Below, piece by piece: positions 5,731 to 12,484 of a stretch of DNA of 12,484 bases. The notes beneath the pieces were generated by a model. It did no database searches and was not told where the DNA came from. It worked only from the letters and a program-made list of their open reading frames with translations. The number at the start of each line of letters is the position of its first letter. Positions within the stretch are counted from its first letter, which is position 1. Position numbers and translations under genes: made by a program. Source of the stretch: CAZTDD01 sp964612675 (lineage in GTDB: Bacteria; Hinthialibacterota; Hinthialibacteria; Hinthialibacterales; JAKPRU01); assembly GCA_964612675.1 (NCBI GenBank), contig CAZTDD010000166.1, forward strand, positions 1 through 12,484, written 5' to 3'.

Positions 5731-7584
5731 ATGAAGTACTCTATATCAGTGGCGATTAGCCGTTTGGCTGTGGCGAGTTTGGTCCTGGGATTGACCGCCC
5801 TTTCGGTCATTGCAGACCCGCTCGTCTTCGTTCAGATTCCGCGCGATAACGGTTTCGGTGAAAACCACCCGAATATACGAATCCCTTCCCCGCTACCTTT
5901 CGGCAGCCGAATCCTTCTCTACGATCCCGACAAACCAGAGACGCCGCCAATCAATTTGACTGCGGATTTTGTGGCCGCTCAGGATCCGGAAGTCTATTTC
6001 AACGGCGAGAAGATCCTCTTTTCCGGCAAACTCACCGAGTCCGACTCGTGGGATATTTGGGAGATGCGCGTAGACGGCTCGGAGCTGCAGTGCCTGGTCA
6101 ATCAACCGGGGAATGACTTCCAGCCGGTCTACACGGGCTGTCTCAACACGTTGAACGATCCGGAGTTCGATCAGATTCTATTCGTTAGCACGGAGGCCGA
6201 ACAGCTCACAGAGGACGGTAGCGAGAAAGCGACAGCCCTCTATACATGTAAGCTGGATGGTTCCTATGTACACCGTGTGAGTTACAACCTCAGTTCCGAT
6301 TTTGACCCCTATATTCTCCAAGACAGCCGTGTCGTATTTACCAGCTGGCAGAGGAACGCGGGCCGATTCCCGCCGAAGGGGCTATTTCCGCTTTTCGCGA
6401 TGTGCATCGATGGGACCGACATGATGCCGTTTTATGGCAACCACGGCACCCCGCTGATCAAGCGGATGGCACGCGAGACCTTCGATGACCATGTTGTGTT
6501 TGTCGAATCGAACGAACTGCGCCCATTGGGAGGGGGACGTCTGGCCCGGGTTTCACTACGACGAAACCTCCACTCGCATGAGGTGCTCGCTGAGGGCCGG
6601 AACGACCTGTACGCGCACCCCTGTCCGCTGCCCGATGGAGATCTGCTGGTTTCGTATAAACGTGCCAGTGAGAAAGAAACGTACGGCATCCACCGCTTCG
6701 ATATGAAACAGCGCAAACTCGGTGAGCGGGTATTCGATGATCCGGAGTGGCATGAGATGGATGTTCAGCGTTTGGCTCCCCGTGAAAAACCGCGAGGGCG
6801 GTCGACCGTCGTAAACTATGCAAAGCCGGGCGGGTTCCTCTATTGCCTGGATACATACATTTCCGATCTGGAGCACATCAGCAAGCTCCCCAAGGGAACG
6901 CTAAAACGACTGAGAGTCATTGAAGGCGTGCCGCTGACACCTTCGCACCGCCATGAGGAAGACCCGAAAGGCTTCGCACCGAGTAGAATCGTCGCCGATG
7001 TCCCAATCGAAGCGGACGGTTCGTTTCACATTGAAGTCCCACCCATGACCCCGCTCAGCCTGCAGGTCCTCGACGAGCATCATGTGTCCGTGGAGACACT
7101 CCGCTCCTGGATTTGGGTCATGCCGATGGAGAAGCGGGGGTGTATCGGGTGCCACGAAGACCGTGAATTGACGCCGCCCAACCGGTTTGTAGAGGCGAAC
7201 AAACGCCATGGGTGGAAGCTGACGATACCTCCCGAGCGCCGCAGAACCGTGGGTTTTCAAGACAAAGTATGGCCGATACTCCAATCGGCATGCGGGAAAT
7301 GCCACGCAGACCAAATGAGCGGTGGACCGCGCGAAACCTATGAAATGCTACTCAGCGCGAGAGCCGACGACTCACAGCCGTTCGTACAGCCGGGCAGCGC
7401 GCGAAACAGCCGGCTTGTTTGGCTCCTGCTCGGACAGCGTCTCGATGGAAGTCAGGACAAGATCCCGGTACATCCGGCTCCTTCAGAGGAGTCCCTGGAC
7501 CCGTACGACTGTCAGACTCTGATAGAATGGATCGATCTCGGGGCACCCTGGGAAAGTCCTCGGGTGACGACGCCGAACCAGTAA
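5731..7584 (+). CDS. HzsA-related exported di-haem protein (hydrazine synthase alpha-like)
   Basis: A 617-residue exported protein. Residues 1-28 form a signal peptide (MKYSIS, hydrophobic core, cleavage near VIA|DP). Residues to about 340 carry TolB/PD40-like propeller strands (KILFSGKLTE, WDIWEMRVDG, RVVFTSW). Residues about 350-470 match the hydrazine synthase alpha middle domain (LRVIEG, then VPIEADGSFHIEVPPMTPLSLQ, then RSWIWVMPMEKRGC). Two haem c sites follow: CIGCH at 471-475 and CGKCH at 521-525, the second in a PSCyt-like tail (VWPILQSACGKCH...WIDLGAPWE). HzsA of anammox bacteria has the same order of parts. At the first haem, HzsA is reported to use a Tyr four residues after the His as ligand; here that position is Glu, so the reaction may differ. 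ATG 5731 was preferred to 5710 for the signal peptide. It heads a three-gene operon, 23 nt before the next start. Many such relatives occur outside anammox bacteria with unknown function. Confidence 0.85.
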   Translation: MKYSISVAISRLAVASLVLGLTALSVIADPLVFVQIPRDNGFGENHPNIRIPSPLPFGSRILLYDPDKPETPPINLTADFVAAQDPEVYFNGEKILFSGKLTESDSWDIWEMRVDGSELQCLVNQPGNDFQPVYTGCLNTLNDPEFDQILFVSTEAEQLTEDGSEKATALYTCKLDGSYVHRVSYNLSSDFDPYILQDSRVVFTSWQRNAGRFPPKGLFPLFAMCIDGTDMMPFYGNHGTPLIKRMARETFDDHVVFVESNELRPLGGGRLARVSLRRNLHSHEVLAEGRNDLYAHPCPLPDGDLLVSYKRASEKETYGIHRFDMKQRKLGERVFDDPEWHEMDVQRLAPREKPRGRSTVVNYAKPGGFLYCLDTYISDLEHISKLPKGTLKRLRVIEGVPLTPSHRHEEDPKGFAPSRIVADVPIEADGSFHIEVPPMTPLSLQVLDEHHVSVETLRSWIWVMPMEKRGCIGCHEDRELTPPNRFVEANKRHGWKLTIPPERRRTVGFQDKVWPILQSACGKCHADQMSGGPRETYEMLLSARADDSQPFVQPGSARNSRLVWLLLGQRLDGSQDKIPVHPAPSEESLDPYDCQTLIEWIDLGAPWESPRVTTPNQ

Positions 7585-7607
7585 CTGCGGGAAAGGTGAA
7601 AGCATTT

Positions 7608-9245
7608 ATGGGCCGATTACGACTCATGTTAATTCTTGGAATCGGGGTTCTTGTACTTCCGGCGGTGGCCCCTCGCTCGCAACAAACTTCGCTGCCGACG
7701 TTCACCGACATCGCCAAACAGGCAGGGATAGATTTTGTCCATTCGTTCGGCGATGAGGAGCTCAGCACCATTGTCGAAGCGACCGGGGCAGGTTGCGGGC
7801 TTTTCGATTACGACAACGACGGGGATCTGGATGTTTATTTATTGAACGGATGCTATATGAAGGGGCTGAGCAATCCCCGGTCGAGGCATTTGGAAGGCAA
7901 ACTGACCAATCGATTGTATCGGAATGACGGGGACTATACGTTCACGGATGTAACCGAGGAAGCGGGTGTCGGCGACAAAGGTTTCGCGATGGCGTGTGTG
8001 GCTGCAGATTACGACAATGATAAGGATATCGATCTACTTGTCACTAACTACGGCCCGAATACCTTTTACCGAAATAACGGAGACGGGACGTTTTCCGATT
8101 TTACTCAAGAGGCGGGTCTCAACAACGACCTGTGGGGGATTGGATCTACATTCTTCGATTACGACGAAGACGGTTATGTCGACCTGTATGTAGGAAACTA
8201 TCTTCAGTTCGATCCGGATTATCGCTTCTATTACGCTCCGGAACATTTTCCGGGTCCGCTCTCCTATGAAGGGCAACCCGATGCGCTGTACCACAACAAT
8301 GGGGACGGTACGTTCACGGAAGTTACCAAAGAGGCCGGTGTGCACAATCCGGAAGGCCGGGCGATGGGGGTAACATCGTGCGACTTCGACAATGATGGGG
8401 ACATGGATGTTATCGTAGCGAACGACGCGATGGCCAATTATGTCTACCGCAACAACGGAGACGGTACGTTTTCCGAAGTGGCCCTCGAGGTTGGTGCAGG
8501 ATTCGGACAGAGCGGCGAAGCGACGTCCGCGATGGGGCCGGCGATGGGCGATCTGGACCGGGACGGGTTCTTCGATCTGATGATCCCGGACATGCGCTAT
8601 GGTTGTTTGTATCACAATCAACAAGGCGAGTATTTCGAAGAAATGGCGGCGGAAGCAGGAATCGCATCAGTCCTCGGCCAGTATGTGAGCTGGGGAGGCG
8701 ATTTGTTCGACTATGACAACGACGGATGGCTGGACGCGTTCATTGTCAACGGAGACGCCCACAAACTGATGACCGAAGAGGATTGTCTTTTCCGAAATAA
8801 CGGTGGAGTATCGTTTACGGACGTTTCGGCAAAATCAGGCAGTTATTTTCAAGCCAAGTATGTGGGGCGCGGCGCAGCCTTCGGAGATATCGACAATGAC
8901 GGAGACGTGGATGTTCTGATTCTGAATCTCGGCGGCCCGGCTGTGTTGATACGCAATGACGGAGGCAATCGAAACCATTGGTTGAAAGTGAAAACAGTGG
9001 GAACCAAGAGTAACCGGGACGGGATAGGTACCCGTCTGCGAGTCACGGTAGGCGACGCGACGCAAATCGGCGAAGTCCGAAGTGGGACCGGGTACCTGGC
9101 AATGAGCGACCTGCGTGTCCATTTCGGTCTTGGGTCACACAACCAGGTCGACCGTATCGAGGCCGTCTGGCCAAGCGGCGCGATCCAGACAATGGAGAAT
9201 GTTAAGGCGGATCAGATCCTTACCCTGGTGGAGCCAAAGGAATAA
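7608..9245 (+). CDS. Exported VCBS/FG-GAP propeller with ASPIC/UnbV C-terminal domain
   Basis: A 545-residue exported protein. Residues 1-21 are a signal peptide (MGRLR, LMLILGIGVLVLP, cleavage near AVA|PRS). Seven calcium-loop repeats of the form DxDxDGxxD start at residues 67, 134, 184, 259, 315, 368 and 427, most preceded by a YRNNGDGTF-type strand. Seven such repeats fit an integrin-alpha-like seven-bladed propeller with bound calcium. Residues about 469-545 are an ASPIC/UnbV domain (NRDGIGTRL, GTGYLAMSD, HFGLG, WPSG). There is no haem motif. ATG 7608 was chosen because AAAGGTG lies upstream and the signal peptide begins there; GTG 7596 is an alternative. It sits between two haem proteins with gaps of 23 and 19 nt, so it is probably a structural or binding partner of them. 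No enzymatic function is established for this family. The DNA encoding the strands is itself repetitive. Confidence 0.88.
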   Translation: MGRLRLMLILGIGVLVLPAVAPRSQQTSLPTFTDIAKQAGIDFVHSFGDEELSTIVEATGAGCGLFDYDNDGDLDVYLLNGCYMKGLSNPRSRHLEGKLTNRLYRNDGDYTFTDVTEEAGVGDKGFAMACVAADYDNDKDIDLLVTNYGPNTFYRNNGDGTFSDFTQEAGLNNDLWGIGSTFFDYDEDGYVDLYVGNYLQFDPDYRFYYAPEHFPGPLSYEGQPDALYHNNGDGTFTEVTKEAGVHNPEGRAMGVTSCDFDNDGDMDVIVANDAMANYVYRNNGDGTFSEVALEVGAGFGQSGEATSAMGPAMGDLDRDGFFDLMIPDMRYGCLYHNQQGEYFEEMAAEAGIASVLGQYVSWGGDLFDYDNDGWLDAFIVNGDAHKLMTEEDCLFRNNGGVSFTDVSAKSGSYFQAKYVGRGAAFGDIDNDGDVDVLILNLGGPAVLIRNDGGNRNHWLKVKTVGTKSNRDGIGTRLRVTVGDATQIGEVRSGTGYLAMSDLRVHFGLGSHNQVDRIEAVWPSGAIQTMENVKADQILTLVEPKE

Positions 9246-9264
9246 GGAGGACCGGGTACTGATT

Positions 9265-12120
9265 ATGCGGAGATGGACGGAAAGAGTTGTCGTCGGAGTC
9301 CTCGGGCTCATGTGGGTTTCAGCCGGCTGTGTGTGGGCGGCAGAGGAACAGCTTCACTACTATATCGGTGAGAAGGCGTGCCGCTCATGCCATGGCGCGG
9401 TTGGGTCAGAGAGTCCGGACGCGGTTTGGCGGTCGTCGGACCATGCCAAGGCATATGGTGTGCTCACGATGCCGGAAGCGTTCGAGATCGCCGAACTTTC
9501 GGGGGTAGATGTCCATCCTCAAAAAAGTCCGATCTGTTTGGGATGCCATACGACCGCACCAACCGTCGAGGAGTGGGAACTGGATGAAGGATTTCACCGG
9601 CAGGACGGCGTTCAATGCGAGGCGTGTCACGGTCCGGGAAGCGACTATTCGCCCGCCGAAATTATGATGGATCGCGAAAAGGCGATGGAGGCGGGATTGA
9701 TGATGCCGACGGAAGAAGACTGCATGTGTTGCCACATTGAGAAAGGCACGCATGTCGCAATCGTCGGCTCAAAAGAGTTTGATGTAAAGAAGGCGATGAA
9801 GCAGATCGCCCATTCGGCCGGATTGTCCATGGGTGAGGCAAGGCAGGAGGAGAGCACCGTTCCTGCCGAGTCTCTTGCAAAACCTCACTATGTCGGTGTT
9901 TGGTCCTGTGCCGAATGCCACAGCAGGCTGATGATCGGGGACCAGGTTAGTGTATGGAAGCGAAACAAACACGCGGAAGCGTACGCCGTGCTTGGAACGG
10001 AAAGAGCAGAGAAGATCGCGAAGGAAAAGGGACTCGAAGAACATCCCCAGAAGAGCCCTCAGTGTCTCCAATGTCATTCAACCGGAATCGGAGAGCCGGC
10101 GAACAAGTTCGGTCCCGACTATGAAAAGGTCCAAGGCGTGACCTGCGAAGCCTGCCATGGCGCAGGAAGCGAATATCAGTTGGAAGCGATCATGCTCGAC
10201 CCGCGAGCCGCAGCCGAGGCGGGGCTGTTGAAACCGGACGCGAAAACCTGCAAGACCTGCCACAAAGACCCACATTTCGACTTCGAAGCGATGTACGAGA
10301 AAATCGCTCACCCAGTCGAAACAAAGCAGAGATCCGCCAAGGTAATCTATAAGACGCCGTTCAATCTCTGTCTCAATCGAGCCGGCGATAGGCTTTTTGT
10401 CGCCTGTGAAGAATCCAACAGCCTGATTATCGCCGACACGATCGCCAGAAAAGTGGTCGCGGAGATTCCGGTGGGGATGCAGCCGCATGATGTTTGCCTG
10501 TCGCCGGATGAGACCCTGGCGTATGTTACAAACCGCATGGACGACACCCTCTCAGTAATTGACCTATCGACAAACAAGATTATCGAAAATGCACCCACGG
10601 GAGACGAGCCGCATGGTGTATTGACCGATGTTTCAGGCAAGACGATTTATGTGGTGAATACCGGTACGGGAGACATCTCGGTCATTGACGCGAAAACCCT
10701 TGAGCCAATCAAACGTCTGGCCGCAAGCCGGGGAGCCTGGTCGCTGGCCCGGTCGCCAGATGGACGGTATATCCATGTGACGAACAACCTCTCGTATTTT
10801 ATCGAGTTCCGGACACCCGCTCAGTCGGAAATCACCGTGATTGACACAGAAAAACAGATCGTGGTGGATCGGCCCGTATTCACAGAAGCGAATCTTGTAC
10901 AGGGAATCGATTTCGATCCCAAAGGCCGGTTTTCGCTGGCAACGCTCCTTCGGACAAAGAACCTTGTCCCGATGACGCGGATTACGCAGGGCTGGACAAT
11001 TACGAACGGGTTGGGATTGGTGTGGAAGGACGGACGGCTGGATCAGACGTTGCTCGACGAGGTGAATTCCTATTTCGCCGATCCAACCGACGTCGTAATC
11101 ACCCCGGACGGCCGTTACGCATATGTGACCGGCGGTGGAGTGGATGCTGTAGCTGTGGTCGATCTGAATAAGCTCGTCGATCTTCTGGAAAGCAGTTCTG
11201 AAGATGTGCGCAAGAACGTCATCCCGAATCATCTCGGTTACCCGGTTGAATACGTTGTTAAACGAATCCCCGTCGGCGCGAGTCCGCGTGGAATTGCGGT
11301 TTCGCAGAACGGGAAATACGTGTATGTCGCTAACGGGTTGAGCGATTCTGTGTCTGTAATCGAAGTGGACAAACAAGAGGTAGTTGCAACAATCGACCTG
11401 AAAGGACCTGATACAATAACCACGATCCGTGAAGGGAATAAATTGTTCCACAATGCGGGGATCACGTTTCAAGACCAGTTCTCTTGTCACTCCTGCCACC
11501 CGGACGGAAATGTCGACGGGATGACGTACGACATCGAACCGGACGGCATCGGCCGAAATCCGGTCGACAACCGGACGCTTCGCGGGATTCTGGATACGGC
11601 CCCCTTCAAATGGGAAGGAACGAACCCATCGTTGAGACGGCAATGCGGTCCCCGTCTCGCGGTCTTCTTCACGCGAATCGATCCGTTTACAGAGGATGAG
11701 TTAACCGCTTTGGATCGTTACATTTGTACCATTCCACGACCGCCCAATCGGTACCGGGCGCTTGGCGAAGACTTAACACCGCCGCAACGGAGGGGCAAGG
11801 AACTGTTCGAACGGACCGTGGACAACGTCGGTCGCCCCATTCCCGAGAGAGACCGCTGTAATTTCTGTCACTCCGGCCCCTATTTCACGAACCGGGAACG
11901 CTTTGACGTCGAGACGCAGTCGCCGCTTGACGACGACGGTGTGTTCGATGTACCGCATTTGAACAATATCTATGAGACAGCACCGTATCTACATGACGGG
12001 CGGGCGCCGACGTTAGAAGAAATCTGGACGGAATTCAATCCACACGACAGGCACGGCGTGACCAACGATATGACAAAGGATCAATTAAACGATTTGATTG
12101 AGTATTTGAAGACGTTGTAG
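9265..12120 (+). CDS. Decahaem fusion: two cytochrome c554-like tetrahaem modules, YVTN propeller, di-haem MauG/CCP domain
   Basis: A 951-residue exported protein. Residues 1-25 are a signal peptide (RRWTER, hydrophobic core, VWA|AE); SAGC at 19-22 is a weak lipobox alternative. CXXCH haem sites start at 39, 91, 118, 153 and at 215, 267, 294, 329, two c554-like modules in identical register. Residues about 345-725 are a YVTN propeller (EIPVGMQPHDVCLSPDETLAYVTN and similar blades). Residues about 730-951 form a di-haem cytochrome c peroxidase/MauG domain with CHSCH at 741 and CNFCH at 865, and APYLHDGRAPTLEE near the end. Hydrazine synthase beta is a seven-bladed propeller and gamma a MauG/CCP-like di-haem protein, so this chain resembles a beta-gamma fusion with an added octahaem input module. 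The c554-type haems probably pass electrons; the peroxidase-like haems may be catalytic. ATG 9265 was chosen with AGGAGG 14 nt upstream, longer than ideal. It ends the operon. The substrate is unknown. Confidence 0.88.
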   Translation: MRRWTERVVVGVLGLMWVSAGCVWAAEEQLHYYIGEKACRSCHGAVGSESPDAVWRSSDHAKAYGVLTMPEAFEIAELSGVDVHPQKSPICLGCHTTAPTVEEWELDEGFHRQDGVQCEACHGPGSDYSPAEIMMDREKAMEAGLMMPTEEDCMCCHIEKGTHVAIVGSKEFDVKKAMKQIAHSAGLSMGEARQEESTVPAESLAKPHYVGVWSCAECHSRLMIGDQVSVWKRNKHAEAYAVLGTERAEKIAKEKGLEEHPQKSPQCLQCHSTGIGEPANKFGPDYEKVQGVTCEACHGAGSEYQLEAIMLDPRAAAEAGLLKPDAKTCKTCHKDPHFDFEAMYEKIAHPVETKQRSAKVIYKTPFNLCLNRAGDRLFVACEESNSLIIADTIARKVVAEIPVGMQPHDVCLSPDETLAYVTNRMDDTLSVIDLSTNKIIENAPTGDEPHGVLTDVSGKTIYVVNTGTGDISVIDAKTLEPIKRLAASRGAWSLARSPDGRYIHVTNNLSYFIEFRTPAQSEITVIDTEKQIVVDRPVFTEANLVQGIDFDPKGRFSLATLLRTKNLVPMTRITQGWTITNGLGLVWKDGRLDQTLLDEVNSYFADPTDVVITPDGRYAYVTGGGVDAVAVVDLNKLVDLLESSSEDVRKNVIPNHLGYPVEYVVKRIPVGASPRGIAVSQNGKYVYVANGLSDSVSVIEVDKQEVVATIDLKGPDTITTIREGNKLFHNAGITFQDQFSCHSCHPDGNVDGMTYDIEPDGIGRNPVDNRTLRGILDTAPFKWEGTNPSLRRQCGPRLAVFFTRIDPFTEDELTALDRYICTIPRPPNRYRALGEDLTPPQRRGKELFERTVDNVGRPIPERDRCNFCHSGPYFTNRERFDVETQSPLDDDGVFDVPHLNNIYETAPYLHDGRAPTLEEIWTEFNPHDRHGVTNDMTKDQLNDLIEYLKTL

Positions 12121-12236
12121 AATACGGATTAGCGATAGAGGGAAAGGAGGCCTCAACCTGTTCTGAATCTCCGCCAGTCTTGGTTGACGGGATAAGAATA
12201 GAGAAGTCTTCAACCCCCTCTGTATCTCCTTTACTC

Positions 12237-12254
12237 GGCCACGCGAGCGTGGCC
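12237..12254. repeat. 7-bp stem hairpin GGCCACG-CGAG-CGTGGCC
   Basis: GGCCACG (12237-12243) and CGTGGCC (12248-12254) pair around CGAG. It is about 115 nt after the stop of the decahaem gene. No T tract follows, so it is more likely part of a dispersed repeat than a terminator. Confidence 0.6.
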
Positions 12255-12295
12255 CGCTTGGGGGAGAAGATGCTGCGGACATGCTCGTTTCTATT

Positions 12296-12318
12296 CCTCC
12301 CCCGAAGATCGGGGGAGG
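12296..12318. repeat. Perfect 10-bp stem hairpin CCTCCCCCGA-AGA-TCGGGGGAGG
   Basis: The arms at 12296-12305 and 12309-12318 are exact reverse complements with a 3-nt loop. Its right arm runs into the target duplication of the MITE-like element, so the element seems to have inserted next to an existing palindromic repeat. No T run follows on either strand. Confidence 0.75.
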
Positions 12319-12325
12319 TTAGGAG

Positions 12326-12466
12326 CAATGTCATTAAGTTAGGAAAGGGCGAAGCCGTTTACTGGGAGGGCGAGGCTCCCGCCGAGCCGAAATGAAGAAA
12401 AATGCGGCTCACCAGGAGGTTCGCCCTCCCCTCGCTCCTTCTCTGAAATCTAACTTAATGACATTG
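12326..12466. mobile_element. 141-bp MITE-like element with 17-bp inverted ends and 10-bp target duplication
   Basis: The ends CAATGTCATTAAGTTAG (12326-12342) and 12450-12466 are perfect inverted repeats. They are flanked exactly by AGGTTAGGAG at 12316-12325 and 12467-12476, a 10-bp direct repeat as expected of a target-site duplication. Inside, two 26-bp arms (12364-12389 and 12405-12430) pair at 21 of 26 positions and contain the GGGAGGGCGAGGCTCC-type palindrome. No transposase is encoded, so it would need one supplied elsewhere. A duplication of about 10 bp would suit the IS4 group among others, but assignment to a family is a guess. The intact duplication suggests a fairly recent insertion. 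Confidence 0.8.
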
Positions 12467-12484
12467 AGGTTAGGAGGGGGTTGA

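Larger units (their letters stand above)
12210..12484. repeat. 11-bp inverted repeat reaching the window edge
   Basis: TCAACCCCCTC at 12210-12220 is the exact reverse complement of 12474-12484, the last bases of the window. The pair brackets the hairpins and the MITE-like element below, which suggests a composite repeat continuing past the window. The region 12121-12209 shows no gene, no clear terminator and nothing else I can support. Confidence 0.5.

Noticed and set aside
10633..11643. 336-codon minus-strand open frame opposite the YVTN propeller
   Set aside because: Shadow of the strongly supported decahaem gene; no start signal or domain seen.
5731..12120. Evidence that the organism performs anammox
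   Set aside because: Only HzsA-like, propeller and peroxidase-like domains are seen; HzsA-related proteins occur outside anammox bacteria, a reported haem-ligand tyrosine appears absent, and no hydrazine dehydrogenase is in view.
12180..12395. 71-codon plus-strand open frame ending in a GEAPAEP-type peptide
   Set aside because: It is read across a hairpin, the MITE end and the inner palindrome; such peptides are commonly predicted from this repeat type and are unlikely to be real proteins.

Overview
The window looks like a Gram-negative-type bacterium from the Planctomycetota / Hydrogenedentota / Sumerlaeota part of the tree. This is inferred, not proven. The supporting signs are a short pseudopilin ending in an 'SNGDI' tail, an HzsA-related di-haem protein, an ASPIC/UnbV VCBS protein, 'GGGAGGGCGAGGCTCC'-type palindromic repeats, and many short tandem or inverted repeats between genes. 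GC content looks moderate, roughly 50-55% by eye. No rRNA, tRNA, CRISPR array or phage gene was seen.

Layout. (1) 1-224: short repeats and a hairpin behind a minus-strand pseudopilin (225-773). (2) 774-1024: a divergent promoter region holding six 14-15 bp tandem repeats. (3) 1025-3365, plus strand: a soluble fusion of the FliG C-terminal domain with the cytoplasmic parts of MotA, no membrane helices; then, overlapping by ATGA, an RmlC-like cupin epimerase; then a fusion of 5-formyltetrahydrofolate cyclo-ligase with TsaE. (4) 3366-3482: a 17-bp-arm palindrome and tandem repeats between convergent genes. (5) 3483-5440, minus strand: leuA (2-isopropylmalate synthase), behind a leucine-specific T-box (specifier CTC, intrinsic terminator) and an unannotated 36-codon ORF with a strong ribosome binding site whose stop overlaps the leuA start. 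(6) 5655-12120, plus strand: a promoter and three tightly spaced genes for exported proteins. (7) 12121-12484: nested repeats, including a complete 141-bp MITE-like element with 17-bp inverted ends and a 10-bp target duplication.

The most interesting part is the three-gene export operon. Gene 1 resembles the alpha subunit of hydrazine synthase (propeller plus two c-type haem sites). Gene 2 is a seven-repeat VCBS propeller with an ASPIC/UnbV tail. Gene 3 fuses two tetrahaem cytochrome c554-like modules to a YVTN propeller and a di-haem MauG/cytochrome c peroxidase domain. Hydrazine synthase is built from an alpha subunit of the first kind, a seven-bladed propeller beta subunit and a di-haem peroxidase-like gamma subunit. 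The operon therefore carries all three kinds of part, with the beta- and gamma-like parts fused behind an octahaem electron-transfer module. Twelve c-type haem sites are encoded in about 6.4 kb. This does not show that the organism makes hydrazine; the substrate is unknown.

The second notable item is the FliG-MotA chimera, which joins the two faces of the flagellar rotor-stator contact in one soluble protein with no flagellar gene nearby.
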